DNA of 64,000 nt from RUG100 sp050953425 (GTDB taxonomy: Bacteria > Bacillota > Clostridia > Peptostreptococcales > Anaerovoracaceae), in contig JBMNMQ010000006.1 in NCBI GenBank assembly GCA_050953425.1, positions 186,001-250,000 of the forward strand. The letters run 5' to 3'. Below the pieces are notes generated by a model. The model was not told the origin of the DNA and did no database searches. It saw only the letters and a program-made list of their open reading frames with translations. A program made the translations under genes and the position numbers. This document shows, in pieces, positions 7,803-14,998 of this stretch. Each line of letters begins with the position of its first letter. The first letter of the stretch is position 1.

Positions 7803-8570
7803 TCAAAAAGAGAAAAGCATCGCGGCGGCGAGCCCGAGCGAGAGAAAGGGAGCGAACGGAAAGTGATCCGTTCGTTTCTTTTTGCGCAGACAGAGCAGCA
7901 GCCCCGCGTACAGTCCGCCGCCGAGCAGGCCGAGCAGGGCGGCATCCAGAGCGGCCCGCCAGCCGAGGAGAAAGCCCCCTGCCGCCATCAGCGCGATGTC
8001 ACCGCCGCCGAAACTGCCCCGCCGCAGCAGGTTGAGCAGCAGCATCGGCACGGAAATGATCGCCGCGCCGCCCGGATGCGCGTGCCAGTCCGGCTGCCAC
8101 AGGAACAGGCGCAGCAGCCCCGCACCCGCCAGCGCGGCACAGCAGAGCAGCGGAATCTGCATCGTCTTCAGGTCGACGAGGGAGAGCAGGAGGAGATCGC
8201 AGAGCACGAAAAACTGCAGCGCGGTCAGCGCGTCCGCGCCCTTCCAGAGATCGAGCAGTACTGCGCCGGCGGCGCCGAGAAAGAGCAGCGGCAGATGCCG
8301 CCGCGGCAGGAACGGGGCGGCAGTTTCTGCTGATGAAATAGTTTTGCTTTGTTTGACCGCATCGGCAGGCGAACCGGGCTCGCTTTGCCCGGCCGCACGG
8401 GCAGGTGCCGCTGCCTTGGACGGTTTGGCTGTATCGATCGGCCGGGTCTGCAGACGTGCGGTGAAAAAAGTGCTCAGCCGTGCGACGGCATAACCGCCGG
8501 CAGCGCCGACCAGGCCGGCTGCCGCCGTTTCGACGGCAGCGGAAAGCCAGGGGGATAAGACTGCATGCAT
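7803..8570 (-). CDS. Prepilin-peptidase-like (A24) membrane protein, orphan
   Basis: A protein of about 255 residues with a long Ala/Pro/Ser-rich spacer (about residues 35-85) and six or so hydrophobic segments. SLVDLKTMQIP supplies the first aspartate and FGGGDIALM the GxGD motif of the aspartic A24 peptidases that cut type IV prepilin leaders. FAPFLSLG matches their C-terminal motif. The N-terminal methylase domain is absent, as in the short TadV/FlaK-like forms. ATG 8570 is chosen over the upstream frame opening at 8615, which adds a non-membrane extension. No pilin or secretion gene is in the window, so its substrate is unknown. It lies convergent to the redox pair and downstream of the aldehyde oxidoreductase terminator. 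Confidence 0.7.
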   Translation of the reverse strand: MHAVLSPWLSAAVETAAAGLVGAAGGYAVARLSTFFTARLQTRPIDTAKPSKAAAPARAAGQSEPGSPADAVKQSKTISSAETAAPFLPRRHLPLLFLGAAGAVLLDLWKGADALTALQFFVLCDLLLLSLVDLKTMQIPLLCCAALAGAGLLRLFLWQPDWHAHPGGAAIISVPMLLLNLLRRGSFGGGDIALMAAGGFLLGWRAALDAALLGLLGGGLYAGLLLCLRKKKRTDHFPFAPFLSLGLAAAMLFSF

Positions 8571-8615
8571 AGGTCTCGCTTTCTCTATTCCCCGCACGGC
8601 GGCTGCCGTGGCCAA

Positions 8616-8899
8616 TTCATATTCCGGAAAGGCGGACAGAAGTGTCCGATGGCGGCATTATATACCAATATTTTCCAGCTGTCAAGATGTGCATCCGCCG
8701 AAATCAATATACAGCGTCCGTCGAAGTCAATATGCACATACATCCGCCGAAATCAATATATATGCAGAATGCAGAAAATGATATCATTCAGCGGCTGCTT
8801 CGCTGCCTGAGAAAAAGAGAGCGCGGATCCGATACAGGCGGGTGCATTTTACTCCGGCGGGCGTCTGCGAAAGTTTATTCTGAAATCGACAACAAACGT
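8616..8899. other. Intergenic region with direct repeats, no gene seen
   Basis: Between the prepilin-peptidase-like gene and the aldehyde oxidoreductase terminator I see no credible coding frame. The notable content is the three-copy direct repeat at 8692-8760, listed separately. Confidence 0.5.
8692..8760. repeat. Three 20-bp direct repeats, candidate binding-site array
   Basis: CATCCGCCGAAATCAATATA occurs at 8692-8711 and again, unchanged, at 8741-8760. A variant (CGTCCGTCGAAGTCAATATG) lies between them at 8715-8734. The spacing is 23 and 26 bases, a little over two helical turns. The array sits about 120 bp upstream of the prepilin-peptidase-like start, so it could be an operator (inference). 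Confidence 0.6.
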
Positions 8900-8940
8900 A
8901 AGAAAAGACCGGGGCCGGACTGCTGTCAATCCGGCCCCGG
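8900..8940 (-). terminator. Rho-independent terminator of the aldehyde oxidoreductase gene
   Basis: CCGGGGCCGGA (8909-8919) pairs perfectly with TCCGGCCCCGG (8930-8940). On the minus strand the hairpin is followed by TCTTTTCTT. It lies about 75 bases past the stop codon. Confidence 0.85.
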
Positions 8941-9014
8941 TGTGATCGGGATCAGGGCGCCGTTTCAGGGCCCGTTATGAGCGAACGAATCTGTTCCGAA
9001 TCGTCCTCGCCGTA

Positions 9015-11888
9015 TCAGAACCGGTCGTCGTCCTCATAGGACAGCGGATTCTGGCGGATGTTCTCCATCTCCTCCTCAAAGTCGGAGCCGAGGAAGTACT
9101 TGTCCGGCTTCAGCGGATCCTTCTCGCCGCGGGCGAGCGCTTCCAGGCCTTCCTTGATTTTCTGCGGATAGGCCGGCAGCTCATAGACGCGTACGCCGCA
9201 GGCATTGTAGATCGCGTTGATGACAGCCATATGGTCGCCGGACTGGAAGGCTTCGGAGCCGCCGGACGAGCCGTACGGGCTGGTGTCGCGCGGTGTCTGG
9301 AAGTGAATCAGTTCGATGTCATCGGGCAGCATCTTGGCGGTCGCCGCACCGCAGGCGAGGACGTTGTTCTGTTTCTTCACATCCTCATAATCCTCGTAAA
9401 GCGCGAAGCCGATCGAGTGGGCGATGCCGCCGTAGGCCTGTCCGTCGAGACAGATCGGATTGCCGATCACGCCGACGTCATCGACGCAGGTGAATTTCAG
9501 CACTTCGGTTTTGCCGGTCTTGGTGTCGACCGCGACTTCGGCCATAAAGAGCGCATAGGTGAAGGCCGGTGTCGGTTCGCCTTCCCCGGTGTTGGGGTCG
9601 AGGTAGGAGAGCGTCGGATCGGTGTGGTTTTCATACTGGGCGTCATAGCGCAGCGGAATGCCTTCGGCGACCATCTCCTCGTAAGTACGGTAGGTGCCGT
9701 CTTCCTTGCGCATGGCGTTGAGCAGCTTGTCGGCCGCCATCTTCGTGGTCTTGGTATTCATGTAGTGCTGCCGCGAAGAGGCGGAGGAGCCGGAATCGAC
9801 GCCGTAGATGCTGTCGTTCTGGCGCAGGATGATGTCGTCGCGGGTCAGTCCCAGTTCCTTGAACGCTTCCAGCGTTACGACCAGAGAGCCGGCGTCGCCG
9901 CCCTGACCGACGTCCTGCCAGGTATCGTATTTGATGATCTTGTTGCCCGGTGCCAGTTCGACCCCCAGCGTGCACTGGTCGTCGTAGCCCTCGGTGACGT
10001 TGTAGCCGCCCCAGGCGATGCCGACACCGCGGCGGCGCTCCGGTGTATCTTCGGCAGCGGCACGCTTTTTCGCGTCTTCATAGAGCGGCCGCAGCCTGTC
10101 CATCATCTTTTCCATCGGGTATTCGCGGAACGGCCGCTGGTTGACATTGGTGTCGCCGGGCCGGGCGAGGTTGAGGTAGCGGAAGTCGAAGGGATCCATG
10201 CCGATCTTCTCCGCCATCATGTCCATCATCGCCTCCGAGCAGGTATAGGCCTGCGGGGATCCGTAGCCGCGGTAGGCGCAGCCGTAGGCGTGGTTGGTGG
10301 TGGCAACGCGGGCCAGCCCCTTGACGTTGGGCACGTTATAGGGGTAATAGCTGAAGCGCGCCGGGCGCCAGGTGAGGTCGTCGCCGAGCTCGTTGTAAGC
10401 GCCGTGATCGAGGCCGAAGTCCCATTCGGCGGCGATGATTTTGCCGTCCTTGTCGCAGGCAAGGCGGGAGTTCGACCAGGACGGCGCCCGCTTGCCGGAG
10501 TAGGCGATGTGTTCCTGATAGGTCATCGACAGCGCGATCGGCATGCCGTCGCAGGCCTGGCAGACGATCGCCGCCAGGGCGAAGGTCAGACCGGCCGTCG
10601 ACCAGCCGAAGGAAGCGCCGGTCGGATTTTCGATGACGCGGATCTTTTCCACCGGCAGGCCGGTGGCTTCGGCGATGTCGGCGAGGTTGGCGCCGATGGC
10701 CATCGCCTTGCACTGCACGGTCAGCAGGCCGTCGGCATCGAAGTAAGCCTGCACGGTATCGCCCTCGATGTTGAGGTGCGGTTCGCGCTGCGAGTAGAAG
10801 CTGCCCTCGACGACGTACGGCGCTTCGTCGATCAGCTTGTCGCTGTCGTGGCCGGCGCCCTTGACGGTCGGCTGCATGCACCACATATTCGGGTGGTCAT
10901 CGTGGATGCGGATGGCATCCGGCATCACCGCCTCGAGGTAATTGTTGTATTCCGGCAGCTGTTCGTATTCAAAGGTCACTTTTTCCGCCGCGGCACGGGC
11001 ATTTTCCTTGGTGTCGGCGACGGCGACGGCGATGATGTCGCCGTAGTTCATGATCTTGTCCTCGGCGATGACGAAGTGCGTCTTTTCCGTCGCCAGCGTG
11101 CGCGGCGAGAAGGTGAAGAAGGCCAGACGGTTATTGCCGACGATGTCCTTGGCGGTGACGATTTTGTAGACACCGGGCATCTTTTCCGCTTCCGAGATGT
11201 CGATGCTCTTGATCTTCGCATGCGCGGTGACGCGCGGCTGCACCATGACGGCGTGCAGCGTCGATGAAGGCATCTTCAGTTCGATGTCGTCGCCGTAATC
11301 TTCCACGCCGCAGACACGTGCCAGCGCGCAGGGACGCAGCGTCGGCTTGCCGTACTGCTCGCCGGCCGGGGCGTCGTTGTACTTCAGGTCATCGATGGTG
11401 CATTCGCCGCGCATGCACTTGGCGGCCAGCATGACCGAATCGACGATCTGCTTGTAGCCGGTGCAGCGGCAGATGTTGCGATGCTTGGTGAACCAGTCGC
11501 GCACTTCCTCGCGCGTCGGGTCGGGATTTTCCTGCAGCAGTCCGTAGGCGGACACGATGAAGCCCGGCGTGCAGAAACCGCACTGGACGGCACCGTGGTG
11601 CATGAACGCCACCTGCAGCGGATGCAGGAAGCGCGGCTGGCCGATGCCCTCGATGGTCAGCACTTCGCTGTATTCCTTGATCTTGGAAATTTTCCGGGTG
11701 CAGGAACGGATGACTTTGCCGTTGAGAATGACGGAGCAGGATCCGCAGACACCGATGCCGCAGCCGATCTTGGTGCCGGTCAGGCCCAGCCGCCGCAGAA
11801 CGGTCGCCAGCGTATCGTTTTCCGGATCACAGATGAACATCCGGTCGGCACCGTTGATGTTCAAGGTCATCTTTTTGAAATTAACCAT
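9015..11888 (-). CDS. mop: Molybdopterin-dependent aldehyde oxidoreductase (xanthine oxidase family, Mop/DVU_1559 type)
   Basis: At 957 residues it is one chain with the Desulfovibrio Mop layout: two [2Fe-2S] domains and a large Moco domain, no FAD domain. The plant-type cluster uses C43, C48, C51 and C63; the helical-domain cluster uses C103, C106, C140 and C142. The Moco part has the family's GQGG-type loop (DVGQGGDAG) and a GGSEAF motif whose E879 corresponds to the catalytic base Glu. The substrate is an aldehyde or N-heterocycle, not readable here. A GGAGG ribosome site precedes ATG 11888. Transcription from 12218-12190 passes a Moco riboswitch and a terminator before the start. Neighbours supply likely electron partners and cofactor maturation. 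Confidence 0.93.
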   Translation of the reverse strand: MVNFKKMTLNINGADRMFICDPENDTLATVLRRLGLTGTKIGCGIGVCGSCSVILNGKVIRSCTRKISKIKEYSEVLTIEGIGQPRFLHPLQVAFMHHGAVQCGFCTPGFIVSAYGLLQENPDPTREEVRDWFTKHRNICRCTGYKQIVDSVMLAAKCMRGECTIDDLKYNDAPAGEQYGKPTLRPCALARVCGVEDYGDDIELKMPSSTLHAVMVQPRVTAHAKIKSIDISEAEKMPGVYKIVTAKDIVGNNRLAFFTFSPRTLATEKTHFVIAEDKIMNYGDIIAVAVADTKENARAAAEKVTFEYEQLPEYNNYLEAVMPDAIRIHDDHPNMWCMQPTVKGAGHDSDKLIDEAPYVVEGSFYSQREPHLNIEGDTVQAYFDADGLLTVQCKAMAIGANLADIAEATGLPVEKIRVIENPTGASFGWSTAGLTFALAAIVCQACDGMPIALSMTYQEHIAYSGKRAPSWSNSRLACDKDGKIIAAEWDFGLDHGAYNELGDDLTWRPARFSYYPYNVPNVKGLARVATTNHAYGCAYRGYGSPQAYTCSEAMMDMMAEKIGMDPFDFRYLNLARPGDTNVNQRPFREYPMEKMMDRLRPLYEDAKKRAAAEDTPERRRGVGIAWGGYNVTEGYDDQCTLGVELAPGNKIIKYDTWQDVGQGGDAGSLVVTLEAFKELGLTRDDIILRQNDSIYGVDSGSSASSRQHYMNTKTTKMAADKLLNAMRKEDGTYRTYEEMVAEGIPLRYDAQYENHTDPTLSYLDPNTGEGEPTPAFTYALFMAEVAVDTKTGKTEVLKFTCVDDVGVIGNPICLDGQAYGGIAHSIGFALYEDYEDVKKQNNVLACGAATAKMLPDDIELIHFQTPRDTSPYGSSGGSEAFQSGDHMAVINAIYNACGVRVYELPAYPQKIKEGLEALARGEKDPLKPDKYFLGSDFEEEMENIRQNPLSYEDDDRF

Positions 11889-11916
11889 AATTGCCTCCTG
11901 TTATAACATTGCGCAA

Positions 11917-11947
11917 GAAAAAACCTTCCACGCCGTGCGCGAAAGGT
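11917..11947 (-). terminator. Leader terminator (riboswitch expression platform)
   Basis: On the minus strand ACCTTTCGCGC (11947-11937) pairs with GCGTGGAAGGT (11933-11923) around a 3-base loop and runs straight into six T (11922-11917). It sits between the Moco aptamer and the ribosome site of the aldehyde oxidoreductase gene, so it can decide read-through. Confidence 0.8.
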
Positions 11948-11963
11948 CGAAGATCGATACGTT

Positions 11964-12158
11964 ACTATTCCCCCCTCTGCACACGGGAGGCATGGACGTT
12001 TCCGACCAGGCCTATACTTCTCGAACTCCGTCGCTAAGGAGCCGTATGACGCGCCGGTCATCCGCCGAAACGACGGTACGTATTGTGCGGCATGCCGGCC
12101 GTACAATGCGCTGCTGCGCTGCCCGTGCGTCGGTCTCCCGCCCCAGGAGAAGAGAAGA
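11964..12158 (-). ncRNA. Moco RNA motif (molybdenum cofactor riboswitch) in the leader of the aldehyde oxidoreductase gene
   Basis: The roughly 300-nt leader contains the conserved GCCTCCCGT word of the Moco motif (minus strand, around 11992-11984). I align it by eye with the E. coli moaA leader from memory. An outer helix forms between TTCTCC and GGGGAA at the ends. An inner helix forms between GCACGGG and CCCGTGT, at the same place as GATACGG/CCGTATC in E. coli. A GGAAA-containing hairpin precedes the conserved word. The insert between is longer than in E. coli and has its own helix (around 12110-12078). The context is right: it precedes a Moco enzyme. Whether the ligand is Moco or the tungsten form, and whether it turns expression on or off, cannot be told. 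Confidence 0.78.
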
Positions 12159-12189
12159 GGACAGGTATTCACTTGTTATTGTTTATAAT

Positions 12190-12218
12190 ATTCTAACAGT
12201 TTGGGAAAACCCGGTCAA
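12190..12218 (-). promoter_or_regulatory. Sigma-70 type promoter of the Moco riboswitch-aldehyde oxidoreductase unit
   Basis: On the minus strand TTGACC (12218-12213), a 17-base spacer and TAGAAT (12195-12190). A transcript would start near 12183, just ahead of the riboswitch. Confidence 0.75.
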
Positions 12219-12283
12219 CATACTAATTTGCTGAGTCGATGCCGCGCCTGTGATTATTTTGCTGTCTTTGGGATCCTCGCCGG

Positions 12284-12312
12284 TTGCAAAATGCGGGATC
12301 ATCGGTCATAAT
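12284..12312 (+). promoter_or_regulatory. Promoter of the methyltransferase-NTP transferase operon
   Basis: TTGCAA (12284-12289), 17-base spacer, CATAAT (12307-12312). It faces away from the aldehyde oxidoreductase promoter and leaves a leader of about 115 nt before ATG 12433. Confidence 0.6.
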
Positions 12313-12432
12313 AGAAGGGCGGGCAGCGCAGCAGCGGAAAACGTGCATCGATTCCGGATGCCATCCGTGTTTTTTGCGATGCCGGGGCTGCTCCGCCATG
12401 ACAGAGAGAAACAGAAAGAGGAGACGATACAG

Positions 12433-13134
12433 ATGGAACGACCGGGAGCATTTGCAATTACCGACCGCGCGATGGAGATCTGCCATTTTGACAGGGGCGC
12501 CAAACTGCTGGAGATCGGCTGCGGTGAGGGAGAAACGCTGGAACACCTGGAAAAGGACTACGGCTATGATATGACGGCGATTGATATTTCGCTGGAAAAA
12601 GTGCGCCTTGCCAAGGAGCGCGGCCTGAAGGCGGATGTCCGCTTCGGCGACGGCGAATTTCTCGATGACTTTTTATCCAACACCTTCGACGGCGTCGTGA
12701 TGGAGTGCGTGCTGTCGCTGATCAACAAGCCGGACGAGGCGCTGCACGAAATCTGGTGTGTGCTGAAGAAGGGCGGCCGGCTCTTCCTCAGCGATGTATA
12801 TTACCGCAATCCGGATCCCGATATCGTCGCGGCGGTCGCGCGCAAGGCGGAAGAGGACGCCCATCGGCCGCATGAGTACGGCGAATGCAATGACGAGTGC
12901 GCCGATGAGCACAGCCGGCGCATGGTCAGCTTTCGCTACGACGGCAAGTTTTTCCTCGAACCGCTGCGAAAATACATGCGTGAGATCGGCTACCGCATCA
13001 TCGCGCTCGAGGACCGCAGCGACGATCTGGCGGCCTATACGGCCGAAAAGATGATGAACGGCGAGGAAGTTGCTTCGTGCATGAAGAATCCGAAGAAGGC
13101 AGGGTATTTTTTCCTGGTTGCGGAGAAAGCCTGA
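12433..13134 (+). CDS. Class I SAM-dependent methyltransferase (DVU_1556-like)
   Basis: 233 residues. LLEIGCGEGETLEHL is the glycine-rich SAM-binding motif I and MTAIDISLEKV the acidic motif II; FDGVVMECVLSLI and GGRLFLSDVYYR follow in the usual order. The longer frame back to 12250 has no support. ATG 12433 has AGAGGAG at a good distance. A Cys-containing insert (ECNDEC) near residue 150 is unusual for plain small-molecule methyltransferases. It is first in an operon with the CoA-ligase-like, XdhC and NTP-transferase genes. From memory a family named DVU_1556 methyltransferase sits in this position. Its methyl acceptor is unknown; a cofactor or maturation substrate for the molybdo-enzyme is my inference. 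Confidence 0.8.
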   Translation: MERPGAFAITDRAMEICHFDRGAKLLEIGCGEGETLEHLEKDYGYDMTAIDISLEKVRLAKERGLKADVRFGDGEFLDDFLSNTFDGVVMECVLSLINKPDEALHEIWCVLKKGGRLFLSDVYYRNPDPDIVAAVARKAEEDAHRPHEYGECNDECADEHSRRMVSFRYDGKFFLEPLRKYMREIGYRIIALEDRSDDLAAYTAEKMMNGEEVASCMKNPKKAGYFFLVAEKA

Positions 13135-13155
13135 GCCGGCCGGCATCGGCAGGGG

Positions 13156-14163
13156 GTGGAGATGCGATATCTCGATCGCTGGAGTGAACAAAAACTCGGG
13201 CTGGCCCCCGGCAGCCTGACGCGGCAGGCGCTGGATCGCTGGCAGCTGCATCGGCTGCGGCAGACGGCTGCGTATGCCCGTGACCGCAGCCCTTTTTACC
13301 GTGAGCTGCTGGCCGGCGAGTCGTTCGATGATTTTGCTGGTTTTTCCCGGCTTCCGTTTACGCTGCCCGGTGACCTTTCGGCCCGCGGCGCCGACATGGT
13401 CTGCGTGCCGCAGAGCCGCATCAGCCGCATCGTTACGCAGGAAACCGGCGGCAGCAGCGGGGCCCCCAAGCGTGTCTATTTCACCGGGGAAGATCAGGAA
13501 CTGACGGTGGACTATTTTGCCAATGGCATGCAGTATCTGCTCGGACCGCAGGACCGCCTGCTGATTCTGATGCCGTACCGGCGCCCGGGTTCGGTCGGCG
13601 ATCTGCTGCGCCGGGGCGTGGAGCGCATCGGCGCAGAGGTGTACTGTCTCGGCCTGATCGGCGAGGAACTCTCCTACAATACGATTCTCGACGTGCTCTA
13701 TGACAGGGAGATCACTTCGCTGGTCGGTCTGCCCTCACAGGTGCACGATCTGATGAAATATACCACGAAGCTGCATCTCGATACGGTGCTGCTGAGCGCC
13801 GAGTACGTTTCGCCGCGCACGGTCCGGGACCTCGAGGAAGCCTGGGGCTGCCGCGTCTTCGAACACTACGGCATGACGGAGATGGGACTCGGCTGTGCCG
13901 TCAGCTGCGGCGCCGGCCGCGGCTACCATATTCGCGAGCCGGATCTCTATATTGAAATCATCGATCCGGCTACCGGCGAGGTGCTGCGCGACGGCAGCTG
14001 GGGGGAAATTGTATTTACCACTTTGACAAGAAAGGGGATGCCGCTGATCCGCTACCGCACCGGGGACATCAGCCGTATTCTGGCCGAACCCTGTCCCTGC
14101 GGCAGTCTGCTGCACCGGCTCGATCGCGTGCGCGACCGGCATCTCCGGAAAGGATGGACCTGA
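13156..14163 (+). CDS. Short AMP-dependent CoA-ligase-like protein (PaaK-related, DVU_1553-like)
   Basis: About 335 residues, resembling phenylacetate-CoA ligase but without the full C-terminal subdomain (family enzymes usually exceed 400). ETGGSSGAPKRV is the adenylate P-loop, FEHYGMTEMGLG the core motif and LIRYRTGDISRI the late motif, ending with a CPCG pair. The motif order supports adenylate formation; loss of the C-terminal lysine domain makes thioester transfer doubtful. Starts GTG 13156 and ATG 13162 are both possible; GGGGGTGGAG favours ATG. The stop is one base before the XdhC start. A homologous full-length PaaK-type gene sits at 46.2-47.5 kb. From memory NCBI has a DVU_1553 family AMP-dependent CoA ligase for this locus type; its acyl substrate is unknown. 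Confidence 0.78.
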   Translation: MEMRYLDRWSEQKLGLAPGSLTRQALDRWQLHRLRQTAAYARDRSPFYRELLAGESFDDFAGFSRLPFTLPGDLSARGADMVCVPQSRISRIVTQETGGSSGAPKRVYFTGEDQELTVDYFANGMQYLLGPQDRLLILMPYRRPGSVGDLLRRGVERIGAEVYCLGLIGEELSYNTILDVLYDREITSLVGLPSQVHDLMKYTTKLHLDTVLLSAEYVSPRTVRDLEEAWGCRVFEHYGMTEMGLGCAVSCGAGRGYHIREPDLYIEIIDPATGEVLRDGSWGEIVFTTLTRKGMPLIRYRTGDISRILAEPCPCGSLLHRLDRVRDRHLRKGWT

Positions 14164-14164
14164 T

Positions 14165-14998
14165 ATGGGAGATCAACTGAAGTATCACGTCAAGGACTTT
14201 ATTGAAAACGGGCGCGATTTCGTTCTCGCGCGCGTCATGAACACACAGGGCTCGACACCGCGCAAGGCCGGTGCGGTGATGGTGCTGACCGATGAAGGCG
14301 AGTTCCTCGGCACCGTCGGCGGCGGCCGCATCGAAGCGGCGGCCCAGGAAGAGTGCCGCCGGGCGATGGAGAGCGGCCAGCCGGAGGGCAGCCGGGTCTA
14401 TCACTACGCCCTCAAAAAAGAAGGCGTCAACCCGCTCGATATGGGCTGCGGCGGCGAAGCCGACGTACTCATTGAATACGTGCATGCCGATAACCCGGGC
14501 AAGGTCATGCGCTATTTCGCCAGCGGAACCACGGCGTATCTCTTCGGCGGCGGCCATGTGGCGCTGGCCGTGGAGCCGATTCTGCGGCACATCGATTTCG
14601 AGACCGTAGTGATCGAGGACCGGCCTGAATACATGAGTGAGGAACGCTTTCCCGCGGCCCGCGAACGTATCCTCGTCGATGATTTCAGGAACGCGTTCGA
14701 TCGGATCCACTGCGATGAAAACAGTTATCTGATCATCGTCACCCGCGGTCACCGCAACGATCTCGACGTCCTGCGCGAGGCGCTGCGCCGGCCGCATGCC
14801 TATCTCGGCATGATCGGCAGCCGGCACAAAAACAACCTGCTCTACGAGCAGCTGCGCAAGGAGGGCTTTGCCCAGGAAGAACTGGACAAGGTCTACGCGC
14901 CGATCGGGGAGAATATCTACGCCGAAACGCCGGAGGAAATCGGCGTCTCCATTGCCGCGGAACTGATCCGCGTGCGCAACGGCCATGGCACCCGCTGA
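14165..14998 (+). CDS. xdhC: XdhC/CoxI family molybdenum-hydroxylase maturation protein
   Basis: 277 residues with both XdhC parts: an N-terminal domain (RVMNTQGSTPRKAGAVMV, GTVGGGRIE, MGCGGEADV) and a C-terminal Rossmann domain (AYLFGGGHVALAVEPI, ending YLGMIGSRHKNN). Family members bind Moco and promote insertion of the terminal sulfido ligand into xanthine-oxidase-type enzymes. The only such enzyme here is the divergent aldehyde oxidoreductase. Start and stop are tightly packed: 1 base after the CoA-ligase-like stop, and its end overlaps the next gene by 14 bases. Confidence 0.9.
   Translation: MGDQLKYHVKDFIENGRDFVLARVMNTQGSTPRKAGAVMVLTDEGEFLGTVGGGRIEAAAQEECRRAMESGQPEGSRVYHYALKKEGVNPLDMGCGGEADVLIEYVHADNPGKVMRYFASGTTAYLFGGGHVALAVEPILRHIDFETVVIEDRPEYMSEERFPAARERILVDDFRNAFDRIHCDENSYLIIVTRGHRNDLDVLREALRRPHAYLGMIGSRHKNNLLYEQLRKEGFAQEELDKVYAPIGENIYAETPEEIGVSIAAELIRVRNGHGTR

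Noticed and set aside
9231..11267. A 678-codon plus-strand frame opposite the aldehyde oxidoreductase
   Set aside because: Antisense to strongly conserved coding sequence, with shadow-type composition (Val, Gly, Arg, Asp) and no motif.
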